DNA of 26,232 bases. Source: Planctomycetaceae bacterium (lineage in GTDB: Bacteria > Planctomycetota > UBA1135 > GCA-002686595). The position numbers were made by a program, and so were the translations under genes. The notes beneath the pieces are model-generated. The model ran no database searches and was not told where the DNA came from. It saw only the letters and a program-made list of their open reading frames with translations. Where the stretch lies: assembly GCA_013360535.1 (NCBI GenBank), contig JABWBL010000002.1, positions 1-26,232 of the forward strand, given 5' to 3'. This document shows positions 1 through 6,976 of the stretch, one piece after another (the stretch's first letter is position 1; every line of letters starts with the position of its first letter).

Positions 1-183
1 CAGGAGCGCGAGGGCGTCGTACACCGCCTGCCTCGAGACCGTGCCGAGGTCGCCGCGCACGAGCCGGGTGAGCTCCTCGGCGGTGCCGTGCGGGCGGGCT
101 TCGAGGGCCCGCAGGACGGCGAGGCGCTGGGCCGTCGAATGCAGGCCGCGGGAGCGTAGGAGCTGGACGAGGTCTGCGGACAT
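1..183 (-). CDS. Fur/PerR-family metalloregulator, N-terminal part (runs off window)
   Basis: The first 61 codons of a ferric-uptake-regulator family repressor are present; the rest lies beyond the left edge. The visible part is the winged-helix DNA-binding domain: RGLHSTAQRLAVLRALEA (helix with the conserved T-x-Q-R-x-A/L-V-L core, residues 12-29), then GTAEELTRLVR and the recognition-helix region GTVSRQAVYDAL (about residues 48-59). These match the usual Fur pattern of 'TPQR', 'T(A/V)D/EEL' and 'S..TVYxxL'. The metal and dimerisation domain is not in view, so Fur, PerR, Zur and CatR/FurA types cannot be separated. The start is the ATG at 183-181. A Fur-box-like palindrome lies 37 bp upstream, which suggests autoregulation. 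In several bacteria such genes sit beside catalase or peroxidase genes, but any such neighbour would be outside this window. Confidence 0.85.
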   Translation of the reverse strand, partial: MSADLVQLLRSRGLHSTAQRLAVLRALEARPHGTAEELTRLVRGDLGTVSRQAVYDALALL

Positions 184-219
184 GGCGGCCGAGGGCCGGA
201 ATGTCGACCACATCCACAG

Positions 220-234
220 TTAGAACAAGTCTAA
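220..234. promoter_or_regulatory. Fur/PerR-box-like palindrome upstream of the Fur-family gene
   Basis: TTAGAACAAGTCTAA is a 15-bp dyad with perfect 5-bp arms (TTAGA/TCTAA) around a 5-bp centre. Length and TTA/TAA ends agree with the 7-1-7 type boxes bound by Fur, PerR and CatR-like repressors. It is AT-rich in very GC-rich DNA and lies 37-51 bp upstream of the start codon of the Fur-family gene on the minus strand, where an autoregulatory operator is expected. Binding is inferred. Confidence 0.55.
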
Positions 235-250
235 AAGTGGGCGAGGCCCA
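233..250 (-). terminator. Possible rho-independent terminator of the 294-2054 gene
   Basis: Read on the minus strand, downstream of the stop codon at 294-296, the sequence forms TGGGC-CTC-GCCCA (238-250) followed by C and four T residues (233-236). The stem is only 5 bp and the T tract is short and overlaps the Fur-box-like site. A second hairpin (TGGGAG/CTCCCA, 253-273) lies between it and the gene end. This is a weak candidate. Confidence 0.3.
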
Positions 251-293
251 GCTGGGAGTGGCTCATGCTCCCAAGTCATTGACATGTAATGGC

Positions 294-2054
294 TTAGGGA
301 AGCACGACGTAGCGCAGTGCGGCGCTCAGCAAGGACCCGGCGGGGCTGGAGGGGTCGCGGAGCCAGCCTTGGAGGTGCACGACGGTCCCGGGTTGGGAAA
401 GGCCGGCGAGCGGGGCTCCGCCGAGCATCCCGGCAGCGTAGGCTGCCCAGTCGAGGCTCAGGCTCCCGCCGCAGGCGAACGGACTCGGACCGGAGTCGAG
501 CAGGGGCCCGCGGCGCAGCGGGCTCGCGACGCACAACGTGCCGCCGCCGAGGGGCGAGCTCGCCGGACCTTGCGTGCCGTAGAAGAACAATCCGCTGCGC
601 TGCGGTGACACGTTCACGCAACTCACGCGGAACCCGCTCGCCGCGCCGGTGAGCGGAAGTCCGGACACGGTGAGCGTCGGCGTGCAGCCGGCGGCATCGG
701 TCTGGCCGGTGCAAGTGAGCCTCGGCGCCGCCGTCGCGTCAATCTGCGCGATCCACGAGATCGGATCGAAGTAGAAGTACGACCCGGTGAACGCTTCGCT
801 GCGACCTGCGACCACGAGGCGTCCGGAGTCCGAGAGCGCAGCGACGCCGATCTCCTTCAGTTCGAAGTTGTCACCGAACAGCAGGCGCAGCCCGATGCCT
901 TCACCCGGGCCGGGGCCGTCGAGAGCCGGTCCGAGCAACAGGGCCACGCCGTGGCGATTGGCTTGCGCCGGAGCGCTCCACACGTTGCCCGTGACCCACA
1001 CCTGACCCGCCGTCGCCGGAACCAGCGTCGGGCGGCCGATCGAGGCGGAATCGAGGGGCGTCGACCACGTGAACGAGCGCGCGAGCTCGCGCACCGGATC
1101 GAAGCGAGCAACGAACAGCCCAGGAGGTGCGGTGCCGAGCTCGCCGACGCTCCACAGGCTGCCGTCGCTCGCGCGTTCGAAGCCTCGCAGCGTGAGCGCG
1201 CTCGCAAGGTCGAGCTCCGTCGATCCGAGCGGGGCTCCGTTGGCATCGATGCGCCGCCAGCGCAGGCGAGCCCCGCCCGTTGTCGCGAGTTCCTGCTCCA
1301 GCGAGACCAGCGTTCCGTCGCTCGTCAGCTCCAAGGCCCGCACCGAGACGCTGCCGAAGAAGCCCCCACCCAACGTGTGCGACCAGAGCACCTGACCGGC
1401 CGTGTCGACGCGCGCGACGAAGCCGTTCGAGCCAGCATTTCCCGCCAGAAACGCGCCGCCGTCCGTGGCGAGTTCGAGCGCACTCACGCTCTCGCTCGCC
1501 TGGGGGGCGAGATCGAGCAGGTGATCGAAGAGCAGCGTTCCATTCGGCGACACGGCGGCGAAGCGCGAATGCGTGGCCACGCTCGAGTTGCTCGCGAGCA
1601 GGAGATTGCCCGTGGCGTCGAGAGCCGCGACGGCTCGTTCCTGGGCGTTGGCGACGATCGCGAACGAGCGATTCCACTGGAGCGAGCCCGCGGGCGAGAC
1701 GCTCGAGACCTCGAGCGTGTGCGCGCTCGTGTTCAGGCTGCGCTCACCGACGAACAAAGCCTCGCCCGCGACGCCGACGAGAACTTGCGAGTAAGTGCAA
1801 GTCGTCGGACCGTACAGGCGCGACCAGAGCACCTGACCATTGAGTCCGTAGCGCAGGAACCGAGGGCGGGAGAAGGGCATCGAGACGGCGGCGGCGTAGA
1901 CGCGTCCGTCGGGAGCGACCGCAACGGCGCTGAAACGGCCTTCCTCGTCGAACGTTCCCTCGTTCTCGTAGAGCCGGGACCAATCGAGCCCGAACTGCGC
2001 GAGGCAAGGCGTCGCGAGCGACAGCACGGTGAGCAGAGTTCGAAGCGGCGACAT
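294..2054 (-). CDS. Secreted beta-propeller-like protein with planctomycete-type C-terminal Cys domain
   Basis: A 586-residue exported protein of unknown role. The start is the ATG at 2054-2052, two bases after an AGGAG ribosome-binding site. The open frame continues further upstream but without signal-peptide character, while MSPLRTLLTVLSLATPCLA is a clear signal peptide with likely cleavage before QFGLDW. The body has recurring blades with D-x-x-G-x-hydrophobic-hydrophobic-A motifs such as DATGNLLLA, DTAGQVLWSHTLGG and DSGRLVVAG, resembling SBBP/delta-60-type propeller repeats. The last ~140 residues form a distinct domain that begins CTGQTDAAGCTPTLTVSG and contains GLFFYGTQGP, GGGTLCV and a 'L.QPGTVVHLQGWLRDP' segment, a pattern I associate with planctomycete secreted proteins. 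It is probably an extracellular or surface protein. The product at the right edge of the window has the same plan (mature start Q-x-x-LDW, same C-terminal domain start). Confidence 0.8.
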   Translation of the reverse strand: MSPLRTLLTVLSLATPCLAQFGLDWSRLYENEGTFDEEGRFSAVAVAPDGRVYAAAVSMPFSRPRFLRYGLNGQVLWSRLYGPTTCTYSQVLVGVAGEALFVGERSLNTSAHTLEVSSVSPAGSLQWNRSFAIVANAQERAVAALDATGNLLLASNSSVATHSRFAAVSPNGTLLFDHLLDLAPQASESVSALELATDGGAFLAGNAGSNGFVARVDTAGQVLWSHTLGGGFFGSVSVRALELTSDGTLVSLEQELATTGGARLRWRRIDANGAPLGSTELDLASALTLRGFERASDGSLWSVGELGTAPPGLFVARFDPVRELARSFTWSTPLDSASIGRPTLVPATAGQVWVTGNVWSAPAQANRHGVALLLGPALDGPGPGEGIGLRLLFGDNFELKEIGVAALSDSGRLVVAGRSEAFTGSYFYFDPISWIAQIDATAAPRLTCTGQTDAAGCTPTLTVSGLPLTGAASGFRVSCVNVSPQRSGLFFYGTQGPASSPLGGGTLCVASPLRRGPLLDSGPSPFACGGSLSLDWAAYAAGMLGGAPLAGLSQPGTVVHLQGWLRDPSSPAGSLLSAALRYVVLP

Positions 2055-2181
2055 GGCTCCTGAGTCTAGTCGCGCGGACGGAGATCGGGGTGGGGCCGAG
2101 CCTGTGCAGACCGCGCGAAGCGACTCTCGTGCCGGGCGCTGCGATGGCATGCCGCGGCTCAGGCCGCCGTCGCTGCGGTCG

Positions 2182-2210
2182 CCGGACGCGTGGGAATCGG
2201 ACTCGTCCGG
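2182..2210 (-). terminator. Inverted repeat just after the YfhO-like gene
   Basis: CCGGACG (2182-2188) and CGTCCGG (2204-2210) are perfect 7-bp arms separated by 15 bases, beginning 17 bases past the stop codon at 2227-2229 on the minus strand. There is no T tract, so an intrinsic terminator is doubtful. It may only stabilise a 3' end. The rest of the 172-bp gap (2055-2226) shows nothing else I can support. Confidence 0.25.
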
Positions 2211-2226
2211 AGACGGGGGGGAAGGT

Positions 2227-5211
2227 TCATTTCGCGCGAGGGAGCTCGCGCCGTCGGTCGAGCCGCAACGCAAGCGCGAGCGCGAGCAGGCTCGCGAGCG
2301 TGAGAGCCACACCGGTCCGGAAGCTCTGCGGCTCGTACTCCAGCACGACGGTGCCTTCGCCAGCCGGCAGGTCGACGGCGCAGAAGGCGTGGTTGGCGCG
2401 GAGCAGCGCGACCGGACGGCCATCGACGGTCGCGCGCCAGCCGGGGAAGTGCGTCAGCGCGGCGACAAGGAAGGCCGGAGTCTGGGACGAATAGGTCCAG
2501 ACGTGCCGACGCGGCGCGCGCTCGAGCGTGCTCAGTCGAGCGCTAGCCGCGAGCTCCGCCGCGCGGGGAGTGCCCCGTTCGAGCAGCACCGTGGTGCGCG
2601 GATCGAACTCTTCGGAGAGCACTCGCTCGAGGGAACGTTCGGGCTCGACCTCGCTGGAACCGACGAGCCACGCGCGGCCCATCGAAGCGCGAAAGCGATG
2701 CACGACGAAGTCGGCATGCTCGCCGGCGATCTCGAACCCGTCCGCGCCGTAGGCGAGATCGAGCACGAAACCGGAACCCAGTCCGCGCCCGGGGACCGCG
2801 CGCGCTTCACGGGCCTTCCGACGCGGGTTCGGGGGTGTCGTCGTGGCGTTGTCCTCGGCCCGGGACTCCGCTTCGCTCGGCTCGCGACCGCCGCGGCCTG
2901 CGAGCAGCCTCAGGCGTTCGCCCGTCGCGAGGCCCGTAGCCTCGATCTCGAGCTCATGCGCGCGTCGAGCCGAGCTCGCCTGCTCGGGGAACCGCAGCAC
3001 GAGCTCGCGTCGCGTGCCGAACACGCGGCGAAGCTCACCGAATCGAACCGAACGTGTCGCGAGCGGAAGCTCCTCACCTTCCAGCCGCAACGTCAGCTGG
3101 AGCAGCACATCGTCGCAGTGTGGCGTGTCCTCGAGATGCACGACGAGCGCGCACAGGCGCTCGAACGACGGGACGAATCGTTGCGTGGCGCTCGCCTGCT
3201 CGGGCGTGAGCTCCGCCGCGGACTGCAAGTTCGCGATGCCAACTTCCGCGGCCGCCATCCAGGAGCGTTGGCCGAGTGCGGCGCCGAGTCGGCACCGCTC
3301 GGTGTCGACGGGAAGCCACTCGGCGCGGGCTCCGACGAACTCGACGCCGAGCAGCTCGAGCCCCCGCACAGTCGTGAACGAGCTGACCGCGCGGTAGGAG
3401 CCGACGCCGAACAGCTCCGTGCGCAGTTCGTCGAGCCGCGCGACCTCCAGCGCGTCGTAGGACTGCACGAGCTCGACGCCGTAGAAAAGGTTGGCATTCG
3501 CGCGCAAGCCCTGCGGCGACAGCAGGGTGGCCCGCGAGTCGCCGACGGTTCTCGTGAACCCGTCCACAGCCGGAGTGCGCGGCACGACGCAGCGATCTTC
3601 CGACGTCGGAACGTAGTCGTGGAACGACTGGATCGAACTTGCCGCTGAGAGCGCGCTCACGACGAACAGGCCGAGCGTGCGCGTCGCGCGGCGCGGCCAG
3701 CCTGTGTGCACCACGATCGAGAGCAGTCCGAGAGCGATGGCCCAGGTCGCGAACTGGACATGCGTGTCGAGCGCGGGCGCGAGCGCGTCGAACTCGGTAG
3801 GGGCGCGGGCCGCGAGCTCGCTCCAGATTCCCGGCACCTGCGCGAGCGCGACGCCGACAAGACCAGCCGCCGCAAGCACGAACACGACGGAGCGCAGGCG
3901 CCCGACCTTCAGCGAGAACAGGTGCTCGACCGTGGAGGAGGCGAGGACCGCGGCGGCGACGCTCCACACGACGCAAGCGCGGGGTGCCGGAACCAACGTC
4001 GCGCCGGGAACACGCGACAGCGCCTCGCTCACCAGCGGCAGGTCGAACGCGAACAGGAACACGACTGCAGCGAGCGAGAGAAAGATCCAGTTGCGCGACT
4101 GCGGGCGCGGGAAAAGCACGGCGCAGATCGCGAGCAGCGCGTGCAGGCCGCTTACGTGGAAGGCGTTCACCTCCGGGTAGCGCGGCCGCAACGCGAGCGG
4201 GATCCAAGGTGTGTCCCGCGGAGTCGTCGCGACGTTGGGGAAGAGCTGCAGCACGAGCTGGAACGGTTGCAGGCGCTCGACGTCGCGCTCGCCGGAAACC
4301 AGTGCCGCGCTGTGCAACAGGTACTCGGCGAACGGGAGGAGCTGCAGGCCCGCGAGACCGATGCCGAGGAGCGCAAACGTCGCGAGCAGGCCCGCGAGTC
4401 GGAGGGCTGGAACGATTCCGACGTCCCGACGACGCTGCTCCAGCGCCATTTGCGTCCAGCGGAGGAGCGCGTAGGCGCCGACCAGCAGGCCCGAGAAGAG
4501 GAGACTCTCCGGATGGCCGGCGAGCGCCATGGCACCGAGGGCGAACGCAACGAGGGCGAGGCGCGCCCACGGAGTACGGCGGGGCTCGCGCTCCGCAGCA
4601 CGAAACACGAGCTCCACGGTCGCGAGCGCCAGCGGGACGAGCGCTTGAACCCCGACGTGCGGATGCAGCAGGCACAGCCAGTGGAAGCCGCTCAGCGCGA
4701 ATCCGAGTGCACCAAACGCCGCGCCGCCGCGAGAACGGCCCAAGAGCCGCAGGAACAGGAACATCGAGCCCGCAGCGGTCGCGAGTTTCGCCGCAGCCGA
4801 GAGCAGCACGGCGAGGGCGAGCGGAAGGAAGTAGTGGGGCAGCGTGAAGGGCGAGAGCAGCGCGGACTGGAAGTTCGCGACCAGCGGCATTCCGCAACCG
4901 TTGGAGTCGAGCCACAGTGGGAGTTCGCCCCGGCGGAGCTCGGCCGCGGCAAACTCGGCCCAAGGCACCATCTGCCGCACCGGATCTTCCATCGCGTGCG
5001 TGCGCACCTCCGCGGGCGGCTCCAGCGCCGTCAACGTCGACGACTGCGCCAGCCAGTCCCACGGACCGAACGTGTGGGTCGGGAAGAGCAGGATCGGCCG
5101 CCACAAGACGCACAGCACGCACACCAGCGCCACCGCGGCCGCCCAAAGGAGCTCCCGGCGAGGCTCGAGCGGAGGAATCGAAGGTTGGAAATCGGGAGTG
5201 GCGCGTGTCAC
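2227..5211 (-). CDS. YfhO-family-like large membrane protein (GT-C-like)
   Basis: A 994-residue polytopic inner-membrane protein. After a short cytoplasmic N-terminus the first membrane helix spans about residues 21-42. It is followed by an extracytoplasmic loop with D-P-x-R-Q-x-V-P-W (76-84) and GELPLWLDSNGCGMPLVANFQ (split here: GELPLW 95-100, GCGMPL 105-110), the loop typical of GT-C glycosyltransferase-like and YfhO proteins. Many helices follow up to about residue 550. A long soluble segment comes next, then a last region with FPGWRATVDGRPV, LRANHAFCAVDLPAG and VVLEYEPQSFRTG before a final helix. That ending is diagnostic of the YfhO family (PF09586), some members of which glycosylate cell-surface polymers. 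Substrate and activity here are unknown. The start is GTG with no strong ribosome-binding site, and no better start lies before the first helix. The gene is divergent from the next gene, also a GT-C-like membrane protein. Confidence 0.85.
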   Translation of the reverse strand: MTRATPDFQPSIPPLEPRRELLWAAAVALVCVLCVLWRPILLFPTHTFGPWDWLAQSSTLTALEPPAEVRTHAMEDPVRQMVPWAEFAAAELRRGELPLWLDSNGCGMPLVANFQSALLSPFTLPHYFLPLALAVLLSAAAKLATAAGSMFLFLRLLGRSRGGAAFGALGFALSGFHWLCLLHPHVGVQALVPLALATVELVFRAAEREPRRTPWARLALVAFALGAMALAGHPESLLFSGLLVGAYALLRWTQMALEQRRRDVGIVPALRLAGLLATFALLGIGLAGLQLLPFAEYLLHSAALVSGERDVERLQPFQLVLQLFPNVATTPRDTPWIPLALRPRYPEVNAFHVSGLHALLAICAVLFPRPQSRNWIFLSLAAVVFLFAFDLPLVSEALSRVPGATLVPAPRACVVWSVAAAVLASSTVEHLFSLKVGRLRSVVFVLAAAGLVGVALAQVPGIWSELAARAPTEFDALAPALDTHVQFATWAIALGLLSIVVHTGWPRRATRTLGLFVVSALSAASSIQSFHDYVPTSEDRCVVPRTPAVDGFTRTVGDSRATLLSPQGLRANANLFYGVELVQSYDALEVARLDELRTELFGVGSYRAVSSFTTVRGLELLGVEFVGARAEWLPVDTERCRLGAALGQRSWMAAAEVGIANLQSAAELTPEQASATQRFVPSFERLCALVVHLEDTPHCDDVLLQLTLRLEGEELPLATRSVRFGELRRVFGTRRELVLRFPEQASSARRAHELEIEATGLATGERLRLLAGRGGREPSEAESRAEDNATTTPPNPRRKAREARAVPGRGLGSGFVLDLAYGADGFEIAGEHADFVVHRFRASMGRAWLVGSSEVEPERSLERVLSEEFDPRTTVLLERGTPRAAELAASARLSTLERAPRRHVWTYSSQTPAFLVAALTHFPGWRATVDGRPVALLRANHAFCAVDLPAGEGTVVLEYEPQSFRTGVALTLASLLALALALRLDRRRELPRAK

Positions 5212-5361
5212 GTCGAATCAGATCCAGCGACGGCGCATGCTAGCCATCCAGCGAAGTCCGTGCGGCGAGCGCGCTGGAGTGCGGTTTCCCGATTGTGGAT
5301 TGCGGCCGGCTCGCGCGGCGGTTTCCGAATTCGCGCAGCTCCCGTAGGATCGTGGGCCGCG

Positions 5362-6828
5362 ATGCGCGTCGACTCCCCGCTCATCGCCCTCGGGATGGCG
5401 GGCGCTGCCCTCGTCCTGTGGGCCAATTCCGTTTCCGGGCTCGCCATGGTGCACCTGGGAATGCACAACGCCGTGGCCGCGGAGTGCCTGCTGCGCGGCG
5501 AGGTGTGGCAGACCACTCGCGGCGAGCTGTTTGCGCACTGGCCGCCGCTGTTCGTGTTCCTGCTCGCAGCGGGGCGAGCGCTGGGCGCGAGCTACGAAAT
5601 GACCGCACGAGTGCTCCACGCGGTCTCGCTCGCGGCGACCGTGATGCTCGCGGTGTCCTGGAGCCGGAAACTCGCGCCCACGAGCTGGGTGGGTTGGCTG
5701 GTTGGCGCCGCACTCCTGTTGCAGCCCAGCCTGCTCGCCCTCCACGGCACGCTGGCGAGCGAACCGCTGTTTCTCGCGCTCGTGCTCGGCAGTCTCGTCA
5801 GTGCGCAGGCGTACGCGGAGCGCCCGCGCGGGTCGATGCTCGCGCTGACCACGGCGCTCGCTGGACTTGCCTGTATGCAGCGGTACGTCGGTGTCGTCGA
5901 CGTGGCCGTGCTCGCCGCGCTCGGCTGGTGGTCGTGGCCGAGGAGCACGCGCCTGCGCGATCTGGCCATACTGCTCGTCGGTTCCCTCGCACCGCTGTCT
6001 GCGTGGCTCGTGCGCAACGTCCTTCGCACGGGCTCGCTGACGGGTCCTCGGCCTCCTTCCGAGACAGAGCTCGAAGCCAGTCTGCTCGAGAGCTGGAGCG
6101 CGCTCGGCTCCGCGTGGACCGGGTCGGCCGAAGTGAGCCGGAGTGGGGCGTTGCTCGCCGCCGCGACGATCCTGCTCGCGCTGGCGGGAGGGCTCACGCT
6201 GCTCGCGACGCCGTCGCTGCGTCGCCGCGGCGTGTGGGCCCTCGCGTTTCCCGCCGTCTACCTCGTGTTCCTCGTCGGCGTGGCGAGCTGGATCTGGCTC
6301 GATCCGCTCGATGCGCGGCTGCTCTCGCCGTTGATCGTCTTCAGTTGCCTGCTCGCGCCCGTGGGGGCCCATGCGCTGCTCGAGCTGGCCCGCATGCGGC
6401 TCCCGCGACTTCGTCCTTGCCTCGTCGCTGCGGCGAGCGTCGGAGCCGTGCTGTTCCTCGCGAGCGGAGTCCTCGGCGTTCGCGAGCGGATGCGGCTGGT
6501 GCAGGCCGCGGAACCGCACACGAAGCCGCAGGAGAGCGAGCTCGTGCACTGGCTCCGCGAACATCCGCTCGAAGGCGAAGTGCATTCGAACGCGCCGGAG
6601 GCCTACGCGCTCGCGACGTGGCGGCCAGCGCGCCTCGTCCCGACGCGCCGGGTCTCGGAGACGCTGCTCGCACTGCCGTCGGCGCGATTTCCGCTCACGC
6701 TCGTCTGGTTCGATCCGATGGGGATGATGAACCTCGAAGAGGTCCGACGTCGCAAGCGCCTGTCGATCGAGCCCGTGCACGGGTTCGTCGACGGGGCGAT
6801 CCTCGAGGTCCGGCGTCGCGGGCCCTGA
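5362..6828 (+). CDS. GT-C-like polytopic membrane protein (PMT/ArnT-type)
   Basis: A 488-residue integral membrane protein with about ten hydrophobic segments. The first helix is IALGMAGAALVLWANSVSG. It is followed by a periplasmic loop with H-N-A-V-A-A-E-C-L-L-R-G-E (about residues 35-47) and HWPPLFVFLLAAGRALG (about 60-76). An acidic residue in the first loop plus an 'HWPPL' entry to the next helix is the usual layout of family-39/83-like GT-C glycosyltransferases, which use polyprenyl-phosphate sugars. Here the first-loop residue corresponding to the catalytic Asp could be the Glu, so activity is uncertain. The C-terminal ~110 residues are mostly soluble (HWLREHPLEGEVHSNAPEA), as in O-antigen or oligosaccharide transferase-like proteins. 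The open frame extends far upstream, but the ATG at 5362 is the first start just ahead of the first helix. The 150-bp gap to the divergent YfhO-like gene should hold both promoters; I could not pick out convincing boxes. Confidence 0.75.
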   Translation: MRVDSPLIALGMAGAALVLWANSVSGLAMVHLGMHNAVAAECLLRGEVWQTTRGELFAHWPPLFVFLLAAGRALGASYEMTARVLHAVSLAATVMLAVSWSRKLAPTSWVGWLVGAALLLQPSLLALHGTLASEPLFLALVLGSLVSAQAYAERPRGSMLALTTALAGLACMQRYVGVVDVAVLAALGWWSWPRSTRLRDLAILLVGSLAPLSAWLVRNVLRTGSLTGPRPPSETELEASLLESWSALGSAWTGSAEVSRSGALLAAATILLALAGGLTLLATPSLRRRGVWALAFPAVYLVFLVGVASWIWLDPLDARLLSPLIVFSCLLAPVGAHALLELARMRLPRLRPCLVAAASVGAVLFLASGVLGVRERMRLVQAAEPHTKPQESELVHWLREHPLEGEVHSNAPEAYALATWRPARLVPTRRVSETLLALPSARFPLTLVWFDPMGMMNLEEVRRRKRLSIEPVHGFVDGAILEVRRRGP

Positions 6829-6842
6829 GCGCGGCATGGGCC

Positions 6843-6907
6843 AAATAGGCCGCGCGGAGTAGCTCGGCGTACTCCCAACGGCCCTCCGGGCCCACGCAGG
6901 CCTGCGT
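6843..6907. repeat. Run of tandem short palindromes between the membrane-protein gene and the benzoyl-CoA operon
   Basis: Four hairpins follow one another: GGCC-AAATA-GGCC at the left end; GGAGTA-N8-TACTCC (6856-6875); GGCCC-TCC-GGGCC (6880-6892); and the perfect 14-bp palindrome ACGCAGGCCTGCGT (6894-6907), followed by ATTTCGGTTT. They start just after the stop codon at 6826-6828. They could form a bidirectional transcription barrier, a structured leader of the operon, or one copy of a dispersed intergenic palindromic (REP-like) element. The sequence alone does not decide. Confidence 0.5.
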
Positions 6908-6957
6908 ATTTCGGTTTGCGGCGCTTCAACGTCAATTCGGAGCCGGAATTCCGAAAT
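6908..6957. promoter_or_regulatory. Nested inverted repeats upstream of had: candidate operator
   Basis: ATTTCGG (6908-6914) and CCGAAAT (6951-6957) are perfect 7-bp arms. Inside them TTCGGA (6936-6941) and TCCGAA (6950-6955) form a second dyad around CGGAATTCCG (6944-6953). The element ends 19 bp before the had start codon, so it would lie in the promoter or leader of the eleven-gene operon. It is a plausible target of the Rrf2-family regulator encoded last in that operon. No convincing -35/-10 pair was found, and the assignment is inference. Confidence 0.35.
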
Positions 6958-6976
6958 CCCCCCGTTGAGGTGACCG

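Noticed and set aside
3706..5361. Long plus-strand N-terminal extension of the 5362-6828 protein
   Set aside because: It is Arg/Glu/Gln-rich sequence antisense to the YfhO-like gene; the membrane protein starts naturally at 5362.
5218..6837. 539-codon minus-strand open frame opposite the GT-C-like gene
   Set aside because: Shadow frame: Arg/Glu-rich, no hydrophobic or family motifs, while the plus strand encodes coherent membrane helices.
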